From Chamaea fasciata (taxonomy: Eukaryota; Chordata; Aves; Passeriformes; Sylviidae), in contig JARCOQ010000237.1 of NCBI GenBank assembly GCA_029207755.1, forward strand, positions 1-64,000: DNA of 64,000 bases, read 5' to 3'. The notes below the pieces were generated by a model, which saw nothing but the letters and a program-made list of their open reading frames with translations, ran no database searches and was not told the DNA's origin. The translations under genes were made by a program, and so were the position numbers. Below, one piece after another: positions 44,193 to 55,207 of this stretch (within the stretch, counting starts at the first letter, position 1; each line of letters begins with the position of its first letter).

Positions 44193-47100
44193 GTCCCTGG
44201 GGTGCCCTGGCTGTCACTTAGGTGTCCCTCGGGGTGCCCTGGCTGTCCCTAGGGTGCCCTGGCTGTCCCCTAGGTGTCCCTGGGGTGCCCTGACTGTCCC
44301 TAGGTGTCCCTGGGGGTACCCTGGCTGTCCCTGGAGGTGCCCTGCCTGTCCCCTAGGTGTCCCTGGGGGTGTCCTGCCTTGCCCTAGGTGTCCCTGGGGG
44401 TGCCCTGGCTGTCCCTGGGGTGCCCTGGCTGACCCCAAGGTGTCCCTTGGGGTGCCCAGAGTGTCCCTAGGAGGTGCCTGGCTGTCCCCTAGGGGTCTCT
44501 GGGGGTGCCCTGGCTGTCCCGTCAGTGTCCCTGGGGGTGCCCTGCCTGTCCCTTAGGTGTCCCTGGGTGTGCCCTGGCTGTCCCTAGGGTGCCCTGGCTG
44601 TGCCCTCGGTGTCTCTGGGGGTGCCCTGGCTGTCCCTAGGGTGCCATGGCAGTCCCTAGGGTGCCCTGGCTGTCCCCTCAGTGTCCCTGGGGGTGCCCTG
44701 GGTGTCCCTGGGTAGCCCTGGCTGTCCCCTAGGTGTCCCTGGGGGGGCCCTGGCTGTCCCCTAGGTGTCCCTGGGGGGGCCCTGGGTGTCCCTGGGGTGC
44801 CCGGGAGGTCCCCTACGTGTCCCTGGGGTACCCTGGGTGTCCCTGGGCTGCCCTGGGCTGCCCTGGCTGTCCTTGGGGTGCCCTGGCTGTCCTTGGTGTC
44901 CCAGAGGGTGCCCTGGCTATCCCGTAGGTGTCCCTGGGCTGCCCTGGCTGTCCCTAGGGTGCCCTGGCTGTGCCCTAGGTGTCCCTGGGGTGCCATGGCT
45001 GTCCCCTCGGTGTCCCTGGGGGTGCCCTGGCTCTCCCCTAGGGGTCCCTGAGGGTGCCCTGGGTGTCCCTGGCGTGCCCTGGCTGTCTCCTAGGTGTCCC
45101 TGGGGGTGCCCTGGCTGTCCCCTAGGCGTCCCTGGGGGTACCCTGGCTGTCCCCTAGGTGTCCCTGGGGGGGCCCTGGCTGTCCCCTAGGCGTCCCTGGG
45201 GGTGCCCTGGCTGTCCCTTGGGTGCCCTGGCTGTCCCCTAGGTGTCCCTGGGGGTGCCCTGGCTGTCCCCTAGATGTCTCTGCAGGTCGCCTAGGTGTCC
45301 CTGGGGGTGCCCTCGCTGTCCCTGGGGTGCCCTGGCTGTCCCCTAGGTGTCCCTGGTGGTGCCCTGGTGTCCCTCGGGGTGCCCTGGCTGTCCCCTAGGT
45401 GTCCCTGGGGGTGCCGTTGTTGTGCCTGGGGTGCTCTGTCTGTCCTCTAGGTGTCCCTGGGGTTGCCCTGGGTGTCCCTGGGGTGCTCTGGATGTCCCCT
45501 TGGTGTCCCTGGGGGTGCCCTGGCTGTCCCCTTGGTGTCCGTAGGGTGCCCTGTCTGTGCCCTTGGTGTCCCTTGGGGTGCCCTGGCTGTCCCCTTGGTG
45601 TCCCTAGGGTGCCCTGTCTGTGACCTTGGTGTGCCTGGGGTTCCCTGGCTGTCCCTAGGGTGCCCTGGCTGTGCCCTTGTTGTCCCTGGGGGTGCCCTGG
45701 CTGTCCCTAGGGTGCCCTGGCTGTCCCCTAGGTGTCCCTGGGGGTGCCATGGCTGTCCCCTCGTTGTCCCTGGGGGTACCCTGCGTGTCCCCTAGGTGTC
45801 CTTGGGGGTGCCCTGGCTGTCCCCTACGTGTCCCTGGGGTGCCCTGGCTGTCCCCTAGGTGTCCCTGAGGGGTGCCCTGGGTGTCCCTGGGGGTGCCCAG
45901 GCTGTCCCCTAGGTGTCCCTGTGAGTGCCCTGGCTGTCCTTGCGGTGCTCTGGCTGTCCCCTTGGTGTCCCTGGGGGTGCCCTGGGTGTCCCTGGGGTGC
46001 CCTGGGGGTTCCCTGCCTGTCCTCTTGGTGTCCCTGGGGGTGCCCTGTGTGTCCCTGGGGGTGCCCTGGCTGTCCCCTAGGTGTCCCTGGGGGTTCCCTG
46101 CCTGTCCTCTAGGTGTCCCTGGGGGTTCCCTGGGTGTCCCTGGAGTGCCCTGGCTGTCACCTAAATGTCCCTGGGGGTGCCCTGGGTGTCCCTGGAGTGC
46201 CCTAGGTGTCCCCTAAATGTCCCTGGGGGTGCCCTGGCTGTCCCCTAGGTGTCCCTTGGGGTGTCCTGCCTTCCCCTAGGTGTCCCTGGGGGTGCCCTGG
46301 CTTTCCCCTCGGTGTCCCTGGGGGTGCCCTGTCTGTCCCCTTGGTGTCCCAGGGGGTGCCCTGGGTGTCCCTGGCGTACCCTGGCTGTCCCCTAGGTGTC
46401 CCTGGGGGTGCCCTGGCTGTCCCCTTGGTGTCCCTGGGGTGCCCTGGCTGTCCCCTTGGTGTCCCTGGGAGAGCCCTGGGTGTCCCTGGGGTGCCTTGGG
46501 GGTGCCCTGCCTGTCCCCGAGGTGTCCCTGGGGGTGCCATGCCTGTCCCCTCGGTGTCCCTGGGGGTGCCCTGGCTCTCCCCTAGGGGTCCCTGAGGGTG
46601 CCCTGGCTGTCCCTGGCGTGCCCTGGCTGTCCCCTAGGTGTCCCTGGGGGTGCCCTGGCTGTCTCTGGGGTGCCCTGGCTGTCCCCTAGATGTCTCTGCA
46701 GGTCGCCTAGGTGTCCCTGGGGGTGCCCTCGCTGTCCCTGGGGTGCCCTGGCTGTCCCCTAGGTGTCCCTGGTGGTGCCCTGGTGTCCCTCGGGGTGCCC
46801 TGGCTGTCCCCTAGGTGTCCCTGGGGGTGCCGTTGTTGTGCCTGGGGTGCTCTGTCTGTCCTCTAGGTGTCCCTGGGGTTGCCCTGGGTGTCCCTGGGGT
46901 GCTCTGGATGTCCCCTTGGTGTCCCTGGGGGTGCCCTGGCTGTCCCCTCGGTGTCCCTGGGGGTGCCCTGCCTGTCCCCTAGGTGTCCCTGGGGGTGCCC
47001 TGGCTGTCCCCTTGGTGTCCCTAGGGTGCCCTGTCTGTGACCTTGGTGTGCCTGGGGTTCCCTGGCTGTCCCTAGGGTGCCCTGGCTGTGCCCTTGGTGT

Positions 47101-48300
47101 CCCTGGGGGTGCCCTGGCTGTCCCTAGGGTGCCCTGGCTGTCCCCTAGGTGTCCCTGGGGGTGCCATGGCTGTCCCCTCGTTGTCCCTGGGGGTACCCTG
47201 CGTGTCCCCTAGGTGTCCTTGGGGGTGCCCTGGCTGTCCCCTACGTGTCCCTGGGGTGCCCTGGCTGTCCCCTAGGTGTCCCTGAGGGGTGCCCTGGGTG
47301 TCCCTGGGGGTGCCCAGGCTGTCCCCTAGGTGTCCCTGTGAGTGCCCTGGCTGTCCTTGCGGTGCTCTGGCTGTCCCCTTGGTGTCCCTGGGTGTGCCCT
47401 GGGTGTCCCTGGGGTGCCCTGGGGGTTCCCTGCCTGTCCTCTTGGTGTCCCTGGGGGTGCCCTGGGTGTCCCTGGGGGTGCCCTGGCTGTCCCCTAGGTG
47501 TCCCTGGGGGTTCCCTGCCTGTCCTCTAGGTGTCCCTTGGGGTTCCCTGGGTGTCCCTGGAGTGCCCTGGCTGTCACCTAAATGTCCCTGGGGGTGCCCT
47601 GGGTGTCCCTGGAGTGCCCTAGGTGTCCCCTAAATGTCCCTGGGCGTGCCCTGGCTGTCCCCTAGGTGTCCCTTGGGGTGTCCTGCCTTCCCCTAGGTGT
47701 CCCTGGGGGTGCCCTGGCTTTCCCCTCGGTGTCCCTGGGGGTGCCCTGTCTGTCCCCTTGGTGTCCCAGGGGGTGCCCTGGGTGTCCCTGGCGTACCCTG
47801 GCTGTCCCCTAGGTGTCCCTGGGGGTGCCCTGGCTGTCCCCTTGGTGTCCCTGGGGTGCCCTGGCTGTCCCCTTGGTGTCCCTGGGAGAGCCCTGGGTGT
47901 CCCTGGGGTGCCTTGGGGGTGCCCTGCCTGTCCCCTAGGTGTCCCTGGGGGTGCCATGCCTGTCCCCTAGGTGTCCCTGGGTGTGCCCTGGCTGTCCCTA
48001 GGGTGCCCTGGCTGTCCCCTAGGTGTCCCTGGGGGTGACCTGCCTGTCCCCTAGGTGTCCCTGGGGGTGCCCTGGCTGTCCCCAGGGTGCCCTGGCTGTG
48101 TCCTCAGTGTCTCTGGGGGTGCCGTGGCTGTCCCCTCGGTGTCCCTGGGGGTGCCCTGGCTGTCCCTAGTGTGCCGTGGCTGTCCCCTAGGTGTCCCTGG
48201 GGGTGCCCTGGGTGTGCCTGGGGTGCCCTGGCTGTCCCCTAGGTGTCCCTGGGGGTGACCTGGGTGTCCCTGGGGATGCCCTGGCTGTCCCCTAGGTGTC
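44193..48300. repeat. 32-bp minisatellite tract
   Basis: 4.1-kb array between cassettes 8 and 9. Its left part (44214-45160) resembles the array right of cassettes 1, 3, 5 and 9, and its right part is the 1416-bp tandem duplication. The last 400 bp are the partner of bases 1-415. No gene is seen. Confidence 0.92.
45261..47967 (+). repeat. 1416-bp tandem duplication
   Basis: First copy about 45261-46676, second about 46677-47967 (incomplete at its right end). The junction repeats the rare module TAGATGTCTCTGCAGG at 45271 and 46687. Offsets of 1416-1417 hold through landmarks such as GTGACCTTGGTGTGCC, CCTGAGGGGTGCC and TCCCTGGCGTACC. A few substitutions and one internal block difference (45541-45600 against 46950-47010) show it is older than the 1636-bp duplication. 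Confidence 0.85.
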
Positions 48301-48869
48301 CTTGCCTGGCTCGTATCCTCGACTCCGCCTCCGGCGCCATGGTGACTCCCCTCCCAGTCTGGACCATTGTGGCCTCACCCCCTCCCCTGGGGCCATCCGA
48401 CCCATCCCAGTATAGACCAGTAAGGCACCGAGTGGCCACCATGGACCCCCACACGCCTGCCAGTTCATCCCAGTTCATCCCAGTCCACTCTTTGTCCATC
48501 CCAGGTTTCTCTGGTCACCCTCCCAGTGCTCTCAGTCCATCCCAGTCCCGCAGGTGTTGGTGCTTGGGGCTTGATGAGCTGGTGCCTGTCCGCAACGTGG
48601 AGCGGCTCAAACGGGACCTCAGGGTGAGGGGGGCGCGGATTTGGGGGGATCCTGGGGGTCCTGAGTTGTCGTGGAGGGGGTTTTTGGGTTGTGGGGGGTC
48701 CAGGGGGCGTCCTGGGGGCTGCTTTGGGTGCTTTGGGTGGTATTCGGGAGGTTTGGGCGGCCCATTTGAGGCATCAAAGAACCTGAGGAGGGTTTTGATA
48801 GCTCCTGGAGGTGGAGGCGGCCGTGGGGGTGAGCTGGCTGTCCCAGGGGGTTCCTGGCTGTCCCTCGAT
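48301..48869 (+). repeat. Exon-bearing cassette, copy 9
   Basis: Partner of copy 1 (shared GTCCAGGGGG) but without copy 1's exon deletion and extra G and C. Private TTTGGGTGGTATTC. Good reference copy: acceptor CCCGCAG at 48547-48553, donor GTGAGG from 48624, Kozak-type ATG at 48441 with frame open to 48929, possible micro-exon 48802-48828. Confidence 0.92.
48554..48623 (+). pseudogene. Exon-like segment, copy 9 (70 nt, reference form)
   Basis: 70 nt between CCCGCAG and GTGAGG. Frame G|TGT reads CWCLG, then LDELVPVRNVERLKRDLR, and finishes on a complete codon at the donor. Codons favour G/C in the third position and the stretch is charged and helix-like, unlike the array translations, which supports a true exon origin. 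Because frame 0 gives VLVLGA then a stop, an old one-base shift near the GGGGCTT run is possible. I do not recognise the protein. Confidence 0.62.
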
Positions 48870-51800
48870 GTCCCTGGGGTGCCCTGGCTGTCACTTAGGT
48901 GTCCCTCGGGGTGCCCTGGCTGTCCCTAGGGTGCCCTGGCTGTCCCCTAGGTGTCCCTGGAGGTGCCCTGCCTGTCCCCTAGGTGTCCCTGGGGGTGTCC
49001 TGCCTTGCCCTAGGTGTCCCTGGGGGTGCCCTGGCTGTCCCCTCCGTGTCCCTCGGGGTGCCCTGGGTGTCCCTGGGGTGCCCTGGCTGACCCCAAGGTG
49101 TCCCTTGGGGTGCCCAGAGTGTCCCTAGGAGGTCCCTGGCTGTCCTCTAGGGGTCTCTGGGGGTGCCCTGGCTGTCCCGTCAGTGTCCCTGGGGGTGCCC
49201 TGCCTGTCCCTTAGGTGTCCCTGGGTGTGCCCTGGCTGTCCCTAGGGTGCCCTGGCTGTGCCCTCGGTGTCTCTGGGGGTGCCCTGGCTGTCCCTAGGGT
49301 GCCATGGCTGTCCCTAGGGTGCCCTGGCTGTCCCCTCGGTGTCCCTGCGGGTGCCCTGGGTGTCCCTGGGTAGCCCTGGCTGTCCACTAGGTGTCCCTGG
49401 GGGGGCCCTGGCTGTCCCCTAGGTGTCCCTGGGGGGGCCCTGGGTGTCCCTGGGGTGCCCGGGAGGTCCCCTACGTGTCCCTGGGGTACCCTGGCTGTCC
49501 CTGGGCTGCTCTGGGGTGCCCTGCCTGTCCCCTAGGTGTCCCTGGGCTGCCCTGGCTGTCCTTGGGGTGCCCTGGCTGTCCTTGGAGTCCCAGAGGGTGC
49601 CCTGGCTCTCCCCTAGGGGTCCCTGAGGGTGCCCTGGGTGTCCCTGGCGTGCCCTGGCTGTCCTCTAGGTGTCCCTGGGGGGGCCCTGGCTGTCCCCTAG
49701 GCGTCCATGGGGGTGCCCTGGCTGTCCCCTAAGGGTCCCTGGGGGTGCCCTGGCTGTGCCCTAGGTGTCCCTGGGGGGGCCCTGGCTGTCCCCTAGGCGT
49801 CCCTGGGGGTGCTCTGGCTGTCCCTGGGGTGCCCTGGCTGTCCCCTAGGTGTCCCTGGGGGTGCCCTGGCTGTCCCTGGGGTGCCCTGGCTGTCCCCTAG
49901 ATGTCCCTGGAGGTCGCCTAGGTGTCCCTGGGGGTGCCCTCGCTGTCCCTGGGGTGCCCTGACTGTCCCCTAGGTGTCCCTGGTGGTGCCCTGGTGTCCC
50001 TCGGGGTGCCCTGGCTGTTCCCTAGGTGTCCCTGGGGGTGCCGTTGGTGTGCCTGGGGTGCTCTGTCTGTCCTCTAGGTGTCCCTGGGGTTGCCCTGGGT
50101 GTCCCTGGGGTGCTCTGGATGTCTCCTTGGTGTCCCTGGGGGTGCCCTGGCTGTCCCCTAGGTGTCCCTGGGGTTGCCCTGCCTGTCTTCTAGGTGTCCC
50201 TGGGGTTGCCCTGGCTGTCTTCTAGGTGTCCCTGGGGGTGCCCTGGCTGTCCCCTAGGTGTCCCTGGGGGTGCCCTGGCTGTCCCTAGGGTGCACTGGCT
50301 GTGCCTTCGGTGTCTCTGGGGGTGCCCTAGGTGTCCCTGGGGGTGACATCGGTGTCCCTGGGGGTGCCCTGGCTGTCCCCTAGGTGTCCCTGGGGGGGCC
50401 CTGGCTGTCCCTGGGGTGCCCTGGCTGTCCCCTAGGTGGCCCTGGGGGTGCCCTGGGTGTCCCTGGGGGTGCCCTGGACGTCCCCAAAGTGTCCCTGTGG
50501 GTGCCCAGAGTGTCCCTGGGAGTGCCCTGGCTGTCCCCTAGGGGTCTCTGGGCGTGCCCTGGCTGTCCCGTCAGTGTCCCTGGGAATGCCCTGCCTGTCC
50601 CCTAGGTGTCTCTGGGGGTGCCCTGGCTGTCCCTAGGGTGCCATGGCTGTCCCTAGGGTGCCCTGGCTGTCCCCTCGGTGTCCCTGGGGGTGCCCTGGGT
50701 GTCCCTGGGTAGCCCTGGCTGTCCACTAGGTGTCCCTGGGGGGGCCCTGGCTGTCCCCTAGGTGTCCCTGGGGGGGCCCTGGGTGTCCCTGGGGTGCCCG
50801 GGAGGTCCCCTACGTGTCCCTGGGGTACCCTGGCTGTCCCTGGGCTGCTCTGGGGTGCCCTGCCTGTCCCCTAGGTGTCCCTGGGCTGCCCTGGCTGTCC
50901 TTGGGGTGCCCTGGCTGTCCTTGGAGACCCAGAGGGTGCCCTGGCTGTCCCGTAGGTGTCCCTGGGGTGCCATGGCTGTCCCCTCAGTGTCCCTGGGGGT
51001 GCCCTGGCTCTCCCCTAGGGGTCCCTGAGGGTGCCCTGGGTGTCCCTGGCGTGCCCTGGCTGTCCTCTAGGTGTCCCTGGGGGGGCCCTGGCTGTCCCCT
51101 AGGCGTCCATGGGGGTGCCCTGGCTGTCCCCTAAGGGTCCCTGGGGGTGCCCTGGCTGTGCCCTAGGTGTCCCTGGGGGGGCCCTGGCTGTCCCCTAGGC
51201 GTCCCTGGGGGTGCTCTGGCTGTCCCTGGGGTGCCCTGGCTGTCCCCTAGGTGTCCCTGGGGGTGCCCTGGCTGTCCCTGGGGTGCCCTGGCTGTCCCCT
51301 AGATGTCCCTGGAGGTCGCCTAGGTGTCCCTGGGGGTGCCCTCGCTGTCCCTGGGGTGCCCTGACTGTCCCCTAGGTGTCCCTGGTGGTGCCCTGGTGTC
51401 CCTCGGGGTGCCCTGGCTGTCCCCTAGGTGTCCCTGGGGGTGCCGTTGGTGTGCCTGGGGTGCTCTGTCTGTCCTCTAGGTGTCCCTGGGGTTGCCCTGG
51501 GTGTCCCTGGGGTGCTCTGGATGTCCCCTTGGTGTCCCTGCGGGTGCCCTGGCTGTCCCGTAGGTGTCCCTGGGGGTGCCCTGGCTGTCCCCTAGGTGTC
51601 CCTGGGGTTGCCCTGCCTGTCTTCTAGGTGTCCCTGGGGTTGCCCTGGCTGTCTTCTAGGTGTCCCTGGGGGTGCCCTGGCTGTCCCTAGGGTGCACTGG
51701 CTGTGCCTTCGGTGTCTCTGGGGGTGCCCTAGGTGTCCCTAGGGGTGACATCGGTGTCCCTGGGGTGCCCTGGCTGTCCCCTAGGGGTCTCTGGGCGTGC

Positions 51801-53971
51801 CCTGGCTGTCCCGTCAGTGTCCCTGGGAATGCCCTGCCTGTCCCCTAGGTGTCCCTGGGGGTGCCCTGGCTGTCCCATAGGTGTCCCTGGGGGTGCCCTG
51901 GCTGTCCCCTAGGTGTCCCTGGGGGTGCCCTGCCTCTCCCCTAGGTGTCCCTGGGGGTGCCCTGGCTGTCCCCTAGGTGTCCCTGGGGGTGCCCTGGGTG
52001 TCCCTGGGGGTGCCCTGGCTGTCCCCTAGGTGTCCCTGGGGGGGCCCTGGCTGTCCCCTAGGTGTCCCTGGGGGTGCCCTGGCTGTCCCCTACGTGTCCG
52101 TGGAGCTGCCCTGGGTGTCCCTGGGGTGCCCTGGGGGTGCCCTGGCTGACCCTGCAGTGCCCTGGCTGTCCCCTAGGTGTCCCTGGGGGGTCCCCTGGCT
52201 GTCCCCTAGGTGTCCCTGGGGGTTCCCTGGCTGTCCCTAGGGTGCCCTGGGGGTGCCCTGGCTGTCCCTGGAGTGCCCTGGCTGTCCCCTCGGTGTCCCT
52301 GGGGGTGCCCTGACTGTCCTTGGGGTGCCCAGGGGGTGCCCTGGCTGTCCCCAAGGTGTCCCTCGGGTTGCCTTCCCTGTCACCTAGGTGTCCCTGGGGT
52401 GCCCTGGCTGTCCCCTCGGTTTCCCTGGGGGTGCCCAGGGTGTCCCTTGGAGTGCCGTGGCTGTCCCCTGGGTGTTCCTGGGGGTGCCCTGGGTGTCCCT
52501 GGGGTGCCCTGGCTGTCCCCTTGGTGGCCCTGGGGGTGCCCTGGCTGTCCCCTTCCTGTCTTGGGGGTGCCCTGGCTGTCCCTAGGGTGCCCTGGCTGTC
52601 CCCTAGGTGTCCCTGGGGGTGCCCAGGGTGTCTCTGGGGTGCCCTGGCTGTCCCCTACGTGTCCCTGGGGGGCCCAGTGTGTCCCTGGGGTTCCTTGGCT
52701 GTCCCCTAGGTGTCCCTGGGGGTGCCCTGGCTGTCCCCTAGGTGTCCCTGGGGGTGCCCTGGCTGTCCTGGGGGTGCTCTGGCTGTCCCCTTGGTGTCCC
52801 TGGGGGTGCCCTGACTGTCCTTAGGGTGCTCTGGCTGTCCCCTAGCTGTCCCTGGGTGTGCCCTGGGTGTCCCTGGGGTGCCCTGGGGGCGCCCTGCCTA
52901 TCCTCTAGTTGTCCCTGGGGGTGCCCTGGCTGTCCCCTTGATGTCCCTGGGGGTGCCCTGGGTGTCCCTGGAATGCCCTGGCTGTCCCCTAGGGGTCTCT
53001 GGGGGTGCCCTGGCTGTCCCGTCAGTGTCCCTGGGGGTTCCCTGCCTGTCCCCTAGGTGTCCCTGGGCGTGCCCTGGGTGTCCCTGGAGTGCCCTGGCTG
53101 TCCCCTAAATGTCCCTGGGCGTGCCCTGCCTGTCCCCTAGATGTCCCTGGGGGTGCCCTGGGTGTCCCTGTGGGGGCCCTGGCTGTCCCTGGTGTGCCCT
53201 GGCTGTCCCCTTGGTGTCCCTGGGGGGGCCCTGGCTGTCCCCTAGGTGTCCCTGGGGGTGCCCTTCCTGTCCTCTAGGTGTCCCTGGGGGTTCCCTGGCT
53301 GTCCCTCGGGTTCCCTGGCTGTCCCCTAGGGTTCCCTGGGGGTGGCTAGGGTGTCCCTGGGGGTGCCCTGGCTGTCCCCTAGGTGTCCCTGGGGGTGCCC
53401 TGGCTGTCCTTGGGGTGCTCTGGCTGTCCCCTTGGTGTCCCTGGGAGTGCCCTGACTGTCCTTGGGGTGCTCTGGCTGTCCCCTAGGTGTCCCTGGGGGT
53501 GCCCTGGCTGTCCCTGGGGTGCCCTGGCTGTCCCCTAGGTGGCCCTGGGGGTGCCCTGGGTGTCCCTGGGGGTGCCCTGGAGGTCCCCTAGGTGTCCTTG
53601 GGGGTGCCCTTGCTGTCCCTGGGGTGCCCTGGCTGTCCCCAAGGTGTCCCTGGGGGTGCCCTGCCTGTCCTCTCGGTGTCCCTGGGGGTGCCCTGGCTGT
53701 GCTTTTGGTGACCCTGGGGGTGCCCTGGCTGTCCCTAGGGTGCCCTGGCTGTCTCCTAGGTGTCCCTGGGTGTTCCCTGGGTGTCCCTGGGCGTGCACAT
53801 GGTGTCCCTGGGGTTCCCTGGCTGTCCCCTAGGTGTCCCGGGATGGGCCCTGGCTGTCCCCTAGGTGTCCCTGGGGGTGCACAGGGTGTCCCTGGGGTTC
53901 CCTGGCTGTCCCCTAGGTGTCTCTGGGGGGCCCTGGTGTCCCTGGGTTGCCCTGGCTGTCCCCTAGGTGTC
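48870..53971. repeat. 32-bp minisatellite tract
   Basis: Array between cassettes 9 and 10, partner of 986-5363. A block resembling 2141-2545 occurs twice here (49391-49732 and 50730-51134), whereas A1 has it once. No gene is seen. Confidence 0.93.
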
Positions 53972-54539
53972 CTTGCCTCGCTCGTATCCTCGACTCCGCC
54001 TCCGGCGCCATGGTGACTCCCCTCCCAGTGTGGACCATTGTGGCCTCACCCCCTCCCCTGGGGCCATCCGACCTACCCAGTATAGACCAGTAAGGCACCG
54101 AGTGGCCACCATGGACCCCCACACGCATGCCAGTTCATCCCAGTTCATCCCAGTCCACTCTTTGTCCATCCCAGGTTTCTCTGGTCACCCTCCCAGTGCT
54201 CTCAGTCCATCCCAGTCCCGCAGGTGTTGGTGCTTGGGGCTTGATGAGCTGGTGCCTGTCCGCAACGTGGAGCGGCTCAAACGGGACCTCAGGGTGAGGG
54301 GGGCGCGGATTTGGGGGGATCCTGGGGGTCCTGAGTTGTCGGGGAGGAGGTTTTTGGGTTGTGGGGGGTCTGGGGGGCGTCCTGGGGGCTGCTTTGGGTG
54401 CTTTGGGGGGTATTCGGGAGGCTTGGGCGGCCCATTTGAGGCATCAAAGAACCTGAGGAGGGTTTTGATAGCTCCTGGAGGTGGAGGCGGCTGTGGGGGT
54501 GAGCTGGCTGTCCCAGGGGGTTCCTGGCTGTCCCTCGAT
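53972..54539 (+). repeat. Exon-bearing cassette, copy 10
   Basis: Partner of copy 2 with all its private markers (CGACCTACCCAG, CACACGCATGCC, GTCGGGGAGGAGG, GGCTGTGGGGG). Kozak-type ATG at 54111; frame open to 54584. Confidence 0.9.
54224..54293 (+). pseudogene. Exon-like segment, copy 10 (70 nt)
   Basis: Splice-type borders and the LDELVPVRNVERLKRDLR frame are intact, same as copy 2. Unknown parent gene. Confidence 0.6.
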
Positions 54540-55129
54540 GTCCCTGGGGTGCCCTGGCTGTCCCCTAGGTGTCCCTGGGGGTGACCTGGGTGTCCCTGGG
54601 GATGCCCTGGCTGTCCCCTAGGTGTCCCTGGGTGTCCCTGGGGTGCCGTGGGGGTGCCCTGCCTGTCCTCTAGGTGTCCTTGGGGGTGCCCTGGCTGTCC
54701 CCTAGGTTTCCCTGGGGGTGCCCTGGCTGTCCCCTAGGTGTCCCTGGGGGTGCCCTGGGTGTCCCTGGAGTGCCCTGGCTTTCCCCTCGGTGTCCCTGGG
54801 GGTGCCCTGCCTGTCCCCTAGGTGTCCCTGGGGGTGCCCTGGCTGTCTTTAGGGTGCCCTGGCTGTCCCCTAGGTGTCCCTGGGTGTGCCCTGCCTGTCC
54901 CCTAGGTGTCGTTCGGGGTGCCCTGGGTGTCCCTGGGGGTGCCCTGCCTGTCCCCTAGGTGTCCTTGGGGGTGCCCTGGGTGTCCCCTAGGTGTCCCTGG
55001 GTGTGCCCTGCCTGTCCCCTTGGTGTCGTTCGGGGTGCCCTGGGTGTCCCTGGGGTGCCCTGGCTGTCCCCTAGGTGTCCCTGGGTGTGCCCTGCCTGTC
55101 CCGTAGGTGTCCCTGGGGCTGCCCTGGGT

Positions 55130-55207
55130 GTTTTGTTCGCTCCTGGAGGTGGAGGCCGCCGTGGGGGTGAGCTGGCTGTCCCAGGGGGTTCCTGGCTGTC
55201 CCTCGAT
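55130..55207 (+). repeat. Cassette 3'-end fragment, copy A2
   Basis: Same 78-bp fragment as at 6522-6599, with GAGGCCGCC in place of GAGGCGGCC. Immediately right of it, 302 bp present in A1 are missing. Confidence 0.88.

Noticed and set aside
48378..48410. Promoter-like GC-rich stretch CCCCCTCCCCTGGGG in the cassette
   Set aside because: Only a C-rich run with no TATA, initiator or CpG-island support. Not enough to call a promoter.
48301..48869. Cassette as a transposable element
   Set aside because: No terminal inverted repeats, target-site duplications, poly-A tail or recognisable transposase or reverse transcriptase. Copies always lie in one orientation inside duplicated array, which fits segmental duplication. 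A database search would settle it.
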